A DNA stretch of 64,000 nucleotides from Prorocentrum cordatum (GCA_963575745.1 CAUYUJ010022404.1:282001-346000), one strand, 5' to 3'. Counted from the stretch's first letter, positions 20,310 to 31,789 are shown. Notes: generated by a model not told the origin, from the letters alone. Translations and numbers: made by a program.

Positions 20310-22128
20310 ATATGTGTATACATAGTACACATATCTACACCTATAGCGATATGTGTGTGTATCCTGGTCGTTCGGCCTTCCGGCCGGGGTGCTGAGGTCA
20401 CCCGCAGTGTGGGGGGGGGTCGGGGGCGCAAGCGGCTCACTGTTGCGCGCTCTGCGGGAGTGGGTTTAAGGCCCAGAGGGGGCCAGGTGGGACAACATTT
20501 GTCTTCGGGGGGCTCCCTTCGTTGTTACGGCTGGGCGCAGCTCGGAAAAATGGTGCGTCTGGACCCCAGAAGGGCTCGGGGGGCCACTGTTGATCGGGCG
20601 GGTGGTAATGGCGGTTGACTGAAATTCGCTTCGAAAGGGCTATTTGGGGCGTCCCCTTTGGGAGCCAGCAGGGGTTAAAAACAGACCCTACATGGACATT
20701 TTAGGGCCTTTTTCTTCATCCCCATTCAGGCCCCCTCCGATTCCACCCGCCTGAGAGGGATCAGGCCTTCTCAGAAAACTCGGAAAGTTTCTGGCCCTTT
20801 CAAAAAGTTCTAAGCCGCTACCGAGGACATAAAACACCTTTTAAATGACGGCCGGAGGGTTTCTGAGAAATTCCGCCGCCTTCTGCGAAAGCCTTCTCCC
20901 TCTCACTTCCCCCTGTCCCTCGCCGCCGAGGGCGGGGTCCGGTGGCCAATGTTGGGCTGTTGGGCTGCCGTTGTCACAGCTCGCCCTCCGAGAGACGGGC
21001 GTTTCTCCGGTGCGGCGGCGCGGGAGCGCGCGAGGGCTTACTGCTCGCCGCCGCCCCGTCGACGGAGCAAGGCGCAGGACTTGGATGGCCTGCGTTGCTG
21101 CCTCCGTGGGTGGCCTGAGCAACGCAGAAGGTCACCACCACATCACCTCAACCCAACCCGAAGGCCCCAATTTGCCCTCCATTCCCAGTGAGGGGTGGCG
21201 TCGGGGCACATGGAAGAAACAAATGTAGAACCGTGACACCCCAACCCGAAATTTGCTTCTTCGGGTTTGGTTGGGGTGGTCTGGCAGGTAGTCAGAATGG
21301 AAGTGCCGACGGATTCGCGTTCCTTCTCCTTCCTTCGTCCCCCCCGCATCCTTTGCGGCAGGGGCCGAGCACAGCCCTGCGGCAGGACAGCCTGCCGACC
21401 CCCATGCTTCATTCCTTCAAACAGTGTTTTCAATGTGTGAGCAACGTGTGAAATGATGAAGCTGATCGATGCTCAGAGCAGTGGAGTTTACCACGGAATG
21501 TTTCCCATCGCCTTCCGACGACTTGCAGTGCATGTGCCTCGTTGTGCTCGTTTGCCCGCGAATCGCGTGGCCGGGATAGCCCTCCCCAGGGTCAGAGGAT
21601 GTCTTGGTCTTTCTCTGGGGGGGGAAACATTTGACGCAGTGTTTTTGCATCAAGGAGCTGTCGTTGTCGCGAAAGTGGAAACAAAAGAGGAACGGGGTCG
21701 ACTGCGCGGGCGTTCGCGCGCAAGCCGCCCCCCCGTGCAGGGTTAGACGCAGGCGACCTCTCCTCCGCAAGTCGCGGCGTGCCGCGTCGGCGACCCGTGT
21801 CACCCGCCGCGTGGGGCCCCCCCGTACCCTCAGGCCCAGCCGTTTTTTGCCCAGTTTGGGTCCCCGCGACCATCACAAGTCGATCCGGCTAGAGAATGTG
21901 ACGGAGAAAGATGGGGCCTAGTGCTCTGAAAGAGCGCGTTCTGTGGTCGCTTGGAGGGGGGGGGTTTGGAACCGAACCCCCCCACCGCCCCACCTCATCT
22001 CTCCCTTTCCTCGGGCCAGCGCCTGCGTCGGTGGCGGCTGGCGGCAGCGGCGGGGGCGACGACTTCCTTTTCTGGGCTGGCGCCGGCGCCTGCGGCGGCG
22101 GGCGGGTGCGGCGGGGAGCGTCGATGAG

Positions 22129-22162
<34 letters not shown>

Positions 22163-22230
22163 CTCCGCCACCGTGCCTTGGTTTTGGGTCAAAGTCCTAA
22201 TGTGTGCCTCTTGGGCGTCTCTTGGGCCTC
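20310..22230. other. 1.9 kb without a recognisable gene
   Basis: Mixed G/C-rich sequence. A GAC trinucleotide run lies at 22131-22162. The frames in this stretch are short and lack domains. No RNA gene seen. Confidence 0.5.
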
Positions 22231-22231
22231 T

Positions 22232-23742
22232 CTGCGGTGGTGGTGGTGGTGGGCTGTGGTGGTGGTGGTGATGATGGTGGTTGTGGCGGTGGTGGTGGTG
22301 GTAATGGTTGTGTGGTGGTTGGTGGTGGTGGTTGTTAGTGTGGTGATTGTGGTGGCAGGTTGTGGTGGTGGTGGTAGTGGTTGTGGTGGTGGTGGTAGTG
22401 GTTGTGGCGGCGGTGGTGGTGGTGGTGGTGCGGTGGGTTCTGGAGGTGGTGGTGGTGGTAGTTGTGGTGGTGGTGGTGGTGGTAGTGGGTTAAGGTGGTG
22501 GTGGTGGTGGCGGTGGTGGTGTGGTGGTTTCTCGTGGTGGTGATGGGGGTGGTAGTGGTTGTGGTGGTGGTGGGTTGTGGTGGTGATGGTGGTGGCGGTG
22601 GTGGTGGTTGTGGTGGTTGTGGTGGTGGTTGATTGGCTGTGGTGGTGGGTAGTGCTGGTGATGGTGGGTTCTGGTGGTGGTGGTGGCGGGTTGTGGTGGT
22701 GGTGGTGTGGTGGTATGTTGTGGTGGTGATGGTTGTGGTGGTGGGTGGTGGTGGTGGTGGTTTGGTGGTGGTGGTGTGGTAGCGGTTTGTGGTGGTGGTG
22801 GTGGCTTGTTGTGGTGTTGGCGGTGGTGTGGCGGTGGTGGTGGTGGTTGTGGTGTGGTGGTTTGTGGTTGTGGTGGTGGCGGTGGTGGCGGTGGTGCTGG
22901 TTTGTGGAGGTGGTGGTGGTGGTGGTGGTGGTGGTGGTGGTGGTGGTGTTGGCGGTGGTGGTGGTGGTGTTGTGGTGGTTTGTGGTTGTGGTTGTGGTGG
23001 TGGTGGTGGTGGTGGTGGTGGTGGTGGTGTGGTGGGTTGTGGTGGTGGTGGTGTTGTGGTGGTTGTGGCGATGGTGGTGTGGTGGTGTGGTAGATTGTGA
23101 TGGTGGTAGTGTTGGAGGGTTGTTGTGGTGGTGGTGGCTGTGAGTTGTTGTGCTGGTGGTGGTGTTGGTGGCTGTGGTGGTGGTGGTTGTGTGGTCGTTT
23201 GGTGGTGGTGGTGGTGGTGGCTTGAGGTGGTGGTGGAGGTGGTGGTGGTGGTATTGGTGGTGGCGGTGGTGGTGGTGGTGGTGGTGGTTTGGTGGTTTGT
23301 GGTGGTGGTGGTGGTGGTGGTGGGCCGTGGTGTTGTTGTTGGTGGTGGTGCTGTTGGTAGCGGTGCTGGTGGTGGTGGTGTTGGGTGGTGGGTGGTGGGT
23401 GGTGGTGGTGGTGGGTAGTGGTGGTGGATGTGGTGGTGGTGGTGTGGTGGTTTGTGGCGGTGGTGGTGTGTTGTGGTGATGGTGTTGGTGGTGGCGGTGG
23501 TGGTGATGGTGCTTCTAGTGGTGTTGTGGTGGTGGTGATGGTGGTGGTGGTTTGGTGGGTTGTGGTCGGTTGTTGTGGTGCTGGTGGTAGTGGCGTTTTT
23601 GGTGGTGGTGGTGGTGGTGGTGTGGTGGTGTGGTGGTTTGTGGTAATGGTGGTGGTTGTGGTGGATGTGGGTTGTGGTGGTTGTGGTGGTGGTGGTGGCG
23701 GTGGTGGTGGTGTTGCTGTTGTGGTTTGTGGTGGTGGTGGTG
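22232..23742. repeat. 1.5-kb GGT-rich trinucleotide tract, copy 1
   Basis: Imperfect (GGT)n with TGTGGT, GGTGTT and GCGGT variants. The plus strand reads as Gly/Val/Trp runs and the minus strand as Thr/Pro/His runs, giving a spurious 692-codon minus-strand frame. The left flank (22080-22135, CGCCTGCGGCGGCGGGCGG then GGGGAGCGTCGA) is repeated beside the second tract at about 29113-29158. Confidence 0.92.
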
Positions 23743-23952
23743 TCGCCTTCGGCTCTTCCAGCTACCGTGATTTGGTTTCTGGTCAGAGTTCTACTGGGTG
23801 CCTCTTGAGGTCTCGTCAGAGAAGGGTCTCGGGGGCGTCTGAGGAGCATGTGTGAAGCCTCGTGGATTTTCCTGAGGGCCTCTCGGTGGCTTCTGGGGTC
23901 GAGGTCTCGATATGGCGATTTGTGTGTTCCCTCTGCGGCCGCTGGGCCCTCT

Positions 23953-24012
23953 CTGGTAATCGTCGCTGCGTCCCCGCCGTCGGCGCTGCTGGCCGCCGCC
24001 AGCTCCGGCGCG
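23953..24012 (+). repeat. Dispersed short palindrome-rich element, copy a
   Basis: Begins CTGGTAATCGTCGCTGCG and ends GCCGCCGCCAGCTCCGGCGC. Related to the copies at 24027, 30003 and 49948. Confidence 0.7.
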
Positions 24013-24026
24013 GGGGGGGGGCCCCC

Positions 24027-24100
24027 TCTGGTCATCGTCGCTGCGTCCCTGCCGTCGGCGCTGCTGGCGGCCGCCAGCGCCGGCGCCGGCGCGCCGGCGC
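24027..24100 (+). repeat. Dispersed short palindrome-rich element, copy b
   Basis: Begins CTGGTCATCGTCGCTGCG, passes through GCGCTGCTGGCGGCCGCC and ends in a GCCGGCGC self-complementary run. It lies 14 bases after copy a. Confidence 0.7.
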
Positions 24101-27020
24101 CGGGGGGGGGTTTGGACCCCCTCCTTCCGTTGGGAAGGTGGGGGGGGGTCCGGGAGGGATGGGGGTAGGGGGAGGGGGGTCCCCTGCTTCTGATCGACGG
24201 CGCCCAGTGTTGGGGGGGAGGGCCCCCTCCCCGGCTCGAAACGCGCTTCCGACTTTTCCCAAGGCAAGCGCCCGAGAAACGCGCTCTCTCAGTGCTCTTG
24301 TCGTGTTTCTTCGCGATTTGTTTAGCAACGCTTGATCTCATGGAAGGCGCCTTCACCCATTTTCGCCGCCCAGGTGGCCATGCGGCTTCGGTGGCAAGGA
24401 AAGTAAACACCACTATTCACCACTACCAGTCGAACAGGCCTGGCCAGGGGCCGATACATAACGGAATGCGGGCGATAATATAGGTCCCCCCTTCACCCCC
24501 TCTATCTTTATGATCTCCGTTCAACAGGATTTAGTGGTGGAGAGGGGCGCGGAGGCCGAACTTTATAATCTACCGGGTAAGTTACCGATTGTAACTTGCT
24601 GGCCGGTTGTAGCCACGAGCATCGAGATCTCTCGAGTCAGTCTTGTGCCGAGCGCCCAGGACCACGATCATCATGATCATCGTCATCATCATCATCAACA
24701 TCATCATCATAACTTCATTTTCCCTGGGAAAATTCTTGATTGTCCCCGCCAGACCCCCGAACTTTCTCATCCCCCGGGTATTATTATCGCCCGCACTCGG
24801 TTACAGAGGTCCCGGGAGTTCCCGACAAGGCCTCGCCTTCGGCGCGTCCCGCCCTCGGCGGAAACCGGCGGGATGGCCGCCGCAAGGCGGCGGGAGTAAA
24901 GCGGCGGCGGTTCCGCCGGCGGAATCTCGGAGGAAGTAAAAGTGCGTTTCGCCCCACATTTTTGAGATCAGGTCTCCTGGATTGGGCCATCTGTTTTCAC
25001 ACCGGGCGTTTTCCCCACCTGCAGGGCCGTCACGATGCAGCTCAAACAGTTACGTATGCAGAAAGATGGGGTCCAGGGCTCCGGTCGCGATCTTCTGGCT
25101 GTTGCTGTTTTTGTTCGCAACGTCGGATCTCATGAATGGTCTTGCCCTTGAGGGTACCCCAGAAAATGTTTTGCCTTCTCCAGCCCCAGCCCGTCCGATG
25201 TCCAGAGCCCCAGCCCGTGCGATGTCCAGAGGGACAGAGGTGATCCTGGCGCAAGGTGCCTCCCGCTTGTCGCGCCAAGTTGGAGCTCCCTGGGGCCCTC
25301 GAGGCCTCCCCCTGGGAGCCTCTGGGGAAAGCCGGCCTCACCTCGGGCCAGGGCCACCGCTGTCCCTGGCAGCACCCCCTGCTCCTGCCCGTGCCAAGCC
25401 TGGCCCGTGCAGGAGGCACGGTCTATGCCTCGCAGCCGCGCGGCGCGACGCGCGTTGGGGCCCGCGGCCGCCAGGTCCAGCGGCGCGGCGGGAGCCGCGG
25501 CCAGGGGCGCGCAGGCAACGGCTCCCGCGCTTGCGCCGGCCCTGCCAGCCCTCCCCCTCTCCGGCCAGGCGACGGCGGCAGCTGCGGCGTGGGCGTTGGC
25601 GGCGGCGGCGGCTGGCGACGTTGCCGGCGGCGACGGCGTGGACGCCGACGGCGGTCGGCGGCGACGGAATCGCCTACGTCGACGACGGCGACCTGTTGGC
25701 GCCTCTCACGGCCTTGGGCTGGGTGCGGTGCAAACGGGCTCCGAGGATCTGGTTTTCTCAATGTTTGTTTCTCTTGTTTTGTTTTGGGTTCTTGCCTTGG
25801 GTCGGGCACGTTTCCCACGGCATAGAGGACTGAGTTTATTGACAGGGGGAGGCCATGTTCTGTTGTTTTAGGTTCTTCTTTGGGCTTCCGGGAGGGTCCT
25901 CCGCGCCACGGCCAGAATCCCTTCGAGACTCTGGCCAGAGCGGGCCCCTTGTTGAGGTCTGGGGGTCGATGGTTCAGGGCGGGACGGAAGTGACGCGGCG
26001 AGGAGAAGTTGCCCCAAACACCCTCCGGTGTGATTGTTTCAATCGAACGGCCCCAGACGTCCCGACCCCGTAGTTTTTTGTCCTAGATCCGTTCGATGGC
26101 CTGGGGGCCCGATGACGTGCCCCGGAGGCCGCAGTCGAGGAAAAACGCCTGGAGGGCCTGGAGTGAAACAATCATATCCTCGGAGGTTTGGGGTCCTGTG
26201 GGAGAGTCTCTGCGCTGCTGTCAGCAACCCCCTCTGGGGACCCTTCCCGGGCCCCCGCGAACAGGGCCCGTGGCCGGCTGGCTCGATACGTCTCTTGGCG
26301 CGGAATCTGCAACGTTCAGACCGTCGTCGTCGTCGTCGTCGTCGCTTTGGTCGTCGTCGTCGTCGTCGTCGTCGTCGCTTTGGTCGTCGTCGTCGTCGTC
26401 GTGCCGTCGTAGTCGTGGTCGTCATCGCGCCGTCTTGGTCGTCGTGGTCGTCGTGGTGGTCGTGGTCGTCGTCATCGTCGTGGTCGTCGTGGTCGTCGTC
26501 GTCGTCGTCGACGTCGTGGTCGTCGTGGTCGCCGTCCTCGTCGATGTTCGAGGCTCGAGGGTCGAGGTTCGGGAAGTCTTCTGCATACTTATCCTTGGAA
26601 AGCCCATGGGGAGGCGGCCGAAGGAGGATGGAGATGGGGGGGCGGCGGGTAGCATGAGGCATAGCAGCGGAGGAGCAGGAGGGCGATGTCGAGGGGCAGT
26701 GCGAAGAGGACGAGGGAAGACGAGGACGAGGTGGAGATGTAAGGGTGGAGGGATTCCGGACCGCCCCAGCGAGGTCCGAGTAACTAGATGGGGCCGGAGG
26801 GCCGCGCCGCATCGCCTCGCGCCGCATCGCCGATGCATCAGCGATGCGGCTCGATCCAGAGCCGGACTTCCCCATCCCAACGTCGTGGATGCATCGGCGA
26901 TACGGCCCAATCTTCCGACGCCATCTGCTCGGACCCAATCTGAGGCGGTCTTCGAAGATCAGGCACAGCCGCCCTGGCTGCCCTGAGAGAGGAGGGCAGT
27001 GCAGCACCATCCTTTCAACT
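24101..27020. other. 2.9 kb without a supported gene
   Basis: Contains a CAT trinucleotide run (24667-24712), very GC-rich stretches (25380-25700) and a TCG trinucleotide tract (26322-26546). The frame at 24982-25833 includes a hydrophobic segment, but most of it is Arg/Pro/Ala composition and I do not call it. A short phrase near 25655-25720 (GDGIAYVDDGDLLAPLTALGW) reads like a protein and could be a lone exon ending at GT, but nothing nearby confirms it. Confidence 0.4.
26322..26546. repeat. TCG trinucleotide tract
   Basis: Imperfect (TCG)n with TGG variants, giving Ser/Arg runs or Asp/Arg runs depending on strand and frame. Confidence 0.9.
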
Positions 27021-27226
27021 TGGAGCCAGCTGGGGGGCTGAGTCGAGGCATCACCGGTTCTGACCAGTGGATCGGGGGAGAGGCGCACCTTCTCCAGATG
27101 GAGCGCCTTCTCCAGACTCCAGATGGGCAGTGGATGCCGAGTTTGTCCTTTTCCATTCTGACTGGGTTCGCTGGTGTCCATCCAGAGCAGACCTCCCAGG
27201 CGCCTCCAACTTTGGGTGACTGGTGG
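27021..27226 (+). repeat. Dispersed repeat upstream of HMGB exon 1 (copy A)
   Basis: Shares TGGAGCC.GCT.GGGGGCTGAG and CATCCAG..AAGACCTCCCAG-like blocks with 60563-60770, in the same order and orientation. Copy B lies in the last intron of the HMGB-like gene. It could be a transposed fragment or part of an old segmental duplication of the HMG region. Confidence 0.6.
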
Positions 27227-27250
27227 TATCTCTTTTGAAGTAATCATTGC

Positions 27251-27308
27251 TACTCTCCCTCCCTCCTTCCCTCCCTCCCTCGCTCCTCCTGCTGATGCCC
27301 ACGGGTAG
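27251..27308 (+). promoter_or_regulatory. Candidate trans-splice acceptor for the HMGB-like gene
   Basis: A pyrimidine-rich tract (27251-27289, CCCTCCCT units) is followed by the first downstream AG at 27307-27308, about 125 bases before the ATG at 27434. Dinoflagellate nuclear mRNAs usually receive DinoSL at such an AG. No promoter motif is recognisable. Inference from position only. Confidence 0.35.
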
Positions 27309-27433
27309 CAGTACTAGCAACACATCAGCGAGTTCTGTCGTTTTTCTGAGTCAGGGCTCAGGGATCGCCTCAGCTGACATCTCCCGCGCGCGGCGAGAAC
27401 TTCTCGGCGTCAGATTCCGAACAGCGAGCCAGC

Positions 27434-27748
27434 ATGGCGGCAGAACTCGAGGAGCCGAAGAAGCCGCAGACCGCCTATTGGATCTGGCTGGGTGAGAATC
27501 GCGACGCGCTGACGAAGGAGGCTGGTACCATGAAGGGCAGCGTCGTCGCCAAGCTCGGGGGCGAGAAGTGGAAGGGACTGTCGGCGACGGCCAAGAAGCC
27601 CTTCGAGGATCGGTCGGCGAAGCTGAAGGCTGACTACGACACGGCCATGGAGAAGTTCAAGGCCAGCGGGGGCCAGGTGGGCAAGCGGCGCCTGGAGAAG
27701 AAGGAGGCCAAGGACGCCAAGGCCGACAAGAAGGCGAAGAAGGATCGG
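27434..27748 (+). CDS. HMGB-like protein, exon 1: HMG box 1 and basic linker
   Basis: Non-histone chromatin protein that would bind and bend DNA in the nucleus. Starts at the ATG at 27434 (MAAELEEPKKPQTAYW). Residues 8-78 form a complete HMG box: PKKPQTAYWIWLGENR is the first strand and helix 1 with its aromatic core, VVAKLGGEKWKGLS is helix 2, and KKPFEDRSAKLKADYDTAMEKF is helix 3. A Lys-rich linker (residues 84-105) follows. The frame reaches 27892, but after KAKKDR the sequence loses basic character, and GT at 27749 is a phase-0 donor. Dinoflagellates use few histones, so HMG proteins are expected to matter for packaging. Two-box structure is inferred from the downstream exons. Confidence 0.88.
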
Positions 27749-28423
27749 GTGTTGACACGGGTGTCACTGGCCCAGGGTGCCTCCAGCTCCAGGGCCGTTT
27801 CTGCAGCTTCCGCTAGCCTCGGAGCCCCCGTCGGCGTCGGGGGGGCCATGCCATTCGGAGGATGTCAGCGTCACCACCGCCGACACTTTTGAGTGGGGGC
27901 AAACGGTGGATCAGCGGCCGCGGTGTCATATGCTTGCTCTGGCACTCTCGCGGGCCGTCTTGTGCGCCTTCGTCCCTCCAGGTCAGTCGGTTTTGCGTCT
28001 CCCAGGCGGTTGTGGTGCTTCCCCTTGTGTTCGTCCGAGAGCTGTCTGTGCCTCCCTGGCAGCTCGGGGGGCATCCGGGGCCAGAGCCGCCTCAACAGGG
28101 GCGGTCGACAAAAGCTGGCTGGGTCCAGCCCTTCACCGATTTCCAGCCCTGGCCAGTTTCCCTCTAGTGTCTCCAGCTCTGGCGTTCTCATCTGAACTGC
28201 TTCGGACTCGTTTCAGTCCCCGCCAGTTTTTCCAGCCCTGGATACTTCCACATTCGCATTGCATTTCCAACTGCCGCTTGTTCCAGGTTCTCTGTATGCG
28301 CCCCCGAAAGGATCCGTGGTGTGCACAAGGGGATGGCGCGAGGGGGGCGGCCCCGTAGAAATGCGAAGGGTTTCTTTGACCGCCAGCCCCCTCGCGCCAC
28401 CCCCTTGCGCGCGCCGCCAAGAG

Positions 28424-28567
28424 GAGGCCCGCAAGGCGTCCTTAAAGCCTGCGCGGCCAGCGAGCGCCTATTGGCTCTGGCTCGGCGAGAACCGCGAGGC
28501 GCTCGCGAAGGAGGCCGGCACCGCGAAGCCCCCGGTCGTCGCCAAGCTCGCGGGCGAGAAGTGGAAG
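28424..28567 (+). CDS. HMGB-like protein, exon 2: first half of HMG box 2
   Basis: Encodes about 48 residues ending 'VVAKLAGEKWK'. KPARPASAYWLWLGENRE and the VVAKLAGEKWK helix are close paralogues of box 1 (PKKPQTAYWIWLGENRD and VVAKLGGEKWK). The conserved reading stops abruptly after EKWK at 28567 and is followed by GC, a donor dinucleotide used in dinoflagellates. The missing half of the box is supplied exactly by the exon at 59628. The left border is uncertain: AG at 28422-28423 keeps phase 0 with exon 1, but nearby AGs are possible. If not part of the same gene as exon 1, it is a separate HMG paralogue. Confidence 0.8.
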
Positions 28568-28967
28568 GCTCGAGGGCGCCCAAACAGGGCTTGCGCAGGA
28601 GTCGCCCTGAAGGGACGGGATCCTGAGACTCGTCGAAGAAAAAAGCACGGTAACCAGAAACAGTCGGAGATCCGCGCGGATTTCTTCGATCGGCGCTTGG
28701 CTCCCCCTTGGCGGCGCGCCGTTGTCTGCCACTCGGGGGCCTTCGCGATTTTTGACCTCCCTGGGCTCTGCACGGGGCAGGGGGAAGGCCCTCCTTGGAG
28801 CCGTCACCCGCTGCCATCAGGAACTGCTTTCTGTATCCCAGAAGGGGTTTGGAGGACCTCTCCAGTGTTTCGGCGATGCAGCTGGGATCCGCGGTTCACA
28901 CTGTAGGAATCAGTCCTCAAACTTCTGCAGTGCCCAGAGGAAGGTGAACAGCAGGAGAGCTAAAGAA

Positions 28968-28997
28968 GTAGATGTCGCAGACACGTTCAGATTAGGG
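28968..28997 (+). repeat. Fragment of a dispersed repeat
   Basis: GTAGATGTCGCAGACACGTT is also present at about 58261 and, with one change, at 59295, where it forms part of a longer repeat. Confidence 0.6.
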
Positions 28998-29162
28998 TCA
29001 AATGTTCGCCAGCGTGGACCCCAAACAGTAGTAATTGCAGTCTATGCGGTGCAACCTATGTGGTGCAATGTATGCGATGCAACCTATGTAACGAATGCAA
29101 CCATCTCGGGACCGGCGCCTGCGGCGGCGGGCGGCGGTGGCGGGGAGCGTCGACGAAGACGA

Positions 29163-30003
29163 CGGTGGTGCTGGTGGTGGTGGGTTGTGGTGGTGGTGGT
29201 GGCGGTGGTGGTGGTTGTGGTGGTGGTTGTGGTGTGGTGGTTTGTTGTGGTGGTGGTTGTGGCGGTGGGTGGTGGTGGTGGTGGTGGTGTTGGTGGTTGT
29301 GGTGGTGGTGGTTCGGTGGTGGTGTGGTGGTGGTTTGTGGTGGTGGTGATGGTGGTGGGTTGCAGTGGTGGTGGTGGTGGTTTGGTGGTGGTGTGGTGGT
29401 GGTTTGTGGTGGTGGTGGTGGGTTTTGGTTGTGGCGGTGGTTTGTGGAGGTGGTGCTGGTGGTGGTGGTGGTTGTGGTGGCGGTGGTGGTGGTGGTGTGG
29501 TGGTTTGTGGTGGTGGCAGTAGGTTGTGCTGCTGATAGTGGTGGTGGTTGTGGCGGTGTGGTAGATTCTGGTGGTGGTAGTGGTGGTGGTGGGTTTTTGT
29601 GTTGGTGGTGATGGTGAGTTGTGGTGGTTGTGGTTGTGGTGGTGTGGGGGTGGTGGTGTGGTGGTGGTTTGTGGTGGTGGTGGTGGGTTGTGGTGGTGGT
29701 GGTGGTTTGTGGACGTTTGTTGTGGTGGTGGTGGTGGCGGAGGTGGTGGTGGTGGTGGCGGTTTGTGGTGGTGGCGGTGGGTTGTGCTGCTGGTAATGGT
29801 GGTGGTTGTGGTGGTGGTGGTGATGGTGTGGTAGATTGTGGTGGTGGTGGTGGGTTTTTGTGGTGGTAGTGGTGGTGGTTGTGGTGATTGTGGTGGTGGT
29901 GGTGGTGGCTGTGGGGGTGGTGGTGGTGGTTGTGTGGTGGTGGTGGTGATGGTGGGTTGAGGCGGTGGTGGAGGTGGTGGTGGTGGTGGTAGTGGTGGTA
30001 AGT
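29163..30003. repeat. GGT-rich trinucleotide tract, copy 2
   Basis: About 840 bases of imperfect (GGT)n like 22232-23742. Its left flank (29113-29158) and right flank (the palindrome-rich element at 30003) both have counterparts beside copy 1, so the tract and flanks were duplicated together. The 523- and 452-codon minus-strand frames are Thr/His/Pro artefacts. Confidence 0.92.
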
Positions 30004-30082
30004 GTCGCTGCGTCCCCGCCGTCGCCGGCGCCAGCGCCTGCGCCTGCGCTGCTGGCCGCCGCCAGCGCTGGCGCCGGCGCGA
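30003..30082 (+). repeat. Dispersed short palindrome-rich element, copy c
   Basis: Begins TGTCGCTGCGTCCCCGCCGT and ends GCCAGCGCTGGCGCCGGCGC. It has an extra CGCCTGCGCCTGCGC insertion relative to the other copies. Confidence 0.65.
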
Positions 30083-30796
30083 GGAGGGGGGGGGTTTGAA
30101 CCCCCCCCCTTCCGGCGCCATGCGGGGGGGGGATTGCACCCCCCGCCCCTGGGCTGCCTCTGAGGAGAGGCGTTGTGACGTCAAAGCCTGGTTTAGCGCT
30201 GGACCGAAAATCTCGGAGATGGTTGGACCGAGCGGGTGGCATTGGCGTTCCCATCGGGGTGTAGGCATTTGGGTAACCTTGCTTCGCGGGGTACAGGGTC
30301 GCCCCGTTCTTGTCTTTAGGCCTTGCTGTTGGGGTTGAGACTTTGATTCTCGTGCCACGGCGCAAAACAAAAACGAGGGAGATGGGCGAGAAGGAATGGC
30401 ATGCTGAGAATGAGGAGGAACATGAGAGAAGGGGTAGTGCAATTGCGAAGTTCCCCTCCCCCTTCCCCCCGAAATTAGGAATACAGCAGCTTTGAAACCT
30501 TTGGAGGGGGGTCAGTAGCAGAGCAGGTTTGAGGTTTGTCGCAGTTGCCGAAATTAGTTGTGAACTCATACAGGGTTTACAGTGGTGCTAGAGCTTCGTG
30601 CGTGAACGTTGCCAAATTGGCCCTCCTGGTGCGCGTTGGAAAACCTAAAATACAACCAAGAGCGTATATGGGCCCCCATCTTCCCTTCTCGTTCCTACCA
30701 CGTGCTCCCTCCCGCTCACCCTTGGCCGCCAATGCTAAACGATACGGTGCATCTCAAAACAGACCCGCCAGGTCTCATCAGCGTTGTTTGCTTCAC

Positions 30797-30818
30797 TCCA
30801 TAGCCGTTTTGGCGTCAG
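30797..30818 (+). other. Degenerate spliced-leader-like relict
   Basis: TCCATAGCCGTTTTGGCGTC plus AG aligns with DinoSL at 17 of 22 positions without gaps, or better if one inserted G is allowed after GGC. It lies two bases before the ATG at 30820 of the coding element that follows, which is where the leader would be in a retro-copied mRNA. Confidence 0.5.
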
Positions 30819-30819
30819 C

Positions 30820-31278
30820 ATGATATCCATGGTTTTTTTCCCATTTTTCTCTGCTGCTGAGTTAGCAGCCTTCCATATGGACGACGGTGTCGTGATCGTG
30901 GGTTCCTTCGCTCCCAACGGGCAGGGCGGCGCAGTCTCTCACCCCGCTGCCCAGCGTCGCTCGCGGAAGCGGCGCCGAGCAGATCTGTCTTACGTCGGGC
31001 CCTTCGTGCTCGTAGCGATCATCGGTTCCACCTCGGGCAGGTGGGCGCAATGTTTCTCAGATGGCGTGCAGGAGGGCCCAGAACGAGCTATAGCAGACAT
31101 GTGCCACGAAGTTCTGGATCGACATTCCGCTCTGCCTCCTGAGAGTGTTTCACGTTCATTGTGTACGGTCGGATTCGCAGTTGCCAGGTCTTACAAACTG
31201 TTGAAAGGGGACGAGGACGCCACAGACATGGTGACAGAGAACGACTCCCAGATGCAGAGGCAGTTCGAGAATGAGTGA
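30820..31278 (+). pseudogene. Element A segment 1: N-terminal region, unknown function
   Basis: Frame of about 152 codons from the ATG at 30820, immediately after the SL-like relict. The start is hydrophobic (MISMVFFPFF). A basic RRSRKRRR stretch then suggests nuclear import, followed by a mixed helical region. The TGA at 31276-31278 overlaps an ATG in the next frame at 31271. Function not recognised. Confidence 0.45.
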
Positions 31279-31789
31279 GCCAATTAAGATGCCAGAAGAA
31301 TTCAACACAATGTCAGGAGGCGAGTTCATGTTCAAATTGTCTGCATGGGTTGATATGGGCATGTCCGTTAGGGTGGGTACTGGTATTGCGAATGCGCACG
31401 GAGCATCAATATATTCTGAAAGAACCGTGGAGCTTCGAGATTTGGTTCGGACTTGGGAATCAACATGCGAATTTGATGGGATTGGTTCAAGATTTCGCAA
31501 ATGGGTTATGCATCCGAATTTTGCTACGATGCACGCTCGTGGATGGCTCGGCTTCGACATGTACCAGCTCGTGTTCCGACAGCGTTCGCGCGATTGTTTT
31601 TCACCAGACAGTCTATCAGATAAAGTTGTGCTGCGCTGCTTGAGATCTCAACCACGTGCCAGATCCAGGGCCATTGGCGCGGAGAGCGAGCCAGCAGTAG
31701 ACCAACCATCGTACACGATGAAAGGGCACGAGAAAAAAACATTGCACGAGGAACGAGGTTCACCCCGTGCCACCTGGTCAGATCCTTGA
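31271..31789 (+). pseudogene. Element A segment 2, unknown function
   Basis: Frame of 172 codons with protein-like composition, including 'TVELRDLVRTWE', 'SRFRKWVMHPNFATMHARGW' and 'MYQLVFRQRSRDCF'. No named domain recognised. It would continue segment 1 after a frame change and pass into segment 3 near 31786. Confidence 0.45.

Noticed and set aside
22335-24413. 692-codon minus-strand frame, Thr/Pro/His-rich
   Set aside because: It is the complement of an imperfect GGT tract. The repeat lacks stops on that strand, so the length carries no information.
24982-25833. 283-codon frame with an apparent signal-like hydrophobic start
   Set aside because: The hydrophobic part is short, and the remainder is Arg/Pro/Ala from GC-rich DNA. 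Only the GDGIAYVDDGDLLAPL phrase looks protein-like, which is not enough for a gene call.
28998-30569. 523- and 452-codon minus-strand frames
   Set aside because: Same artefact over the second GGT tract.
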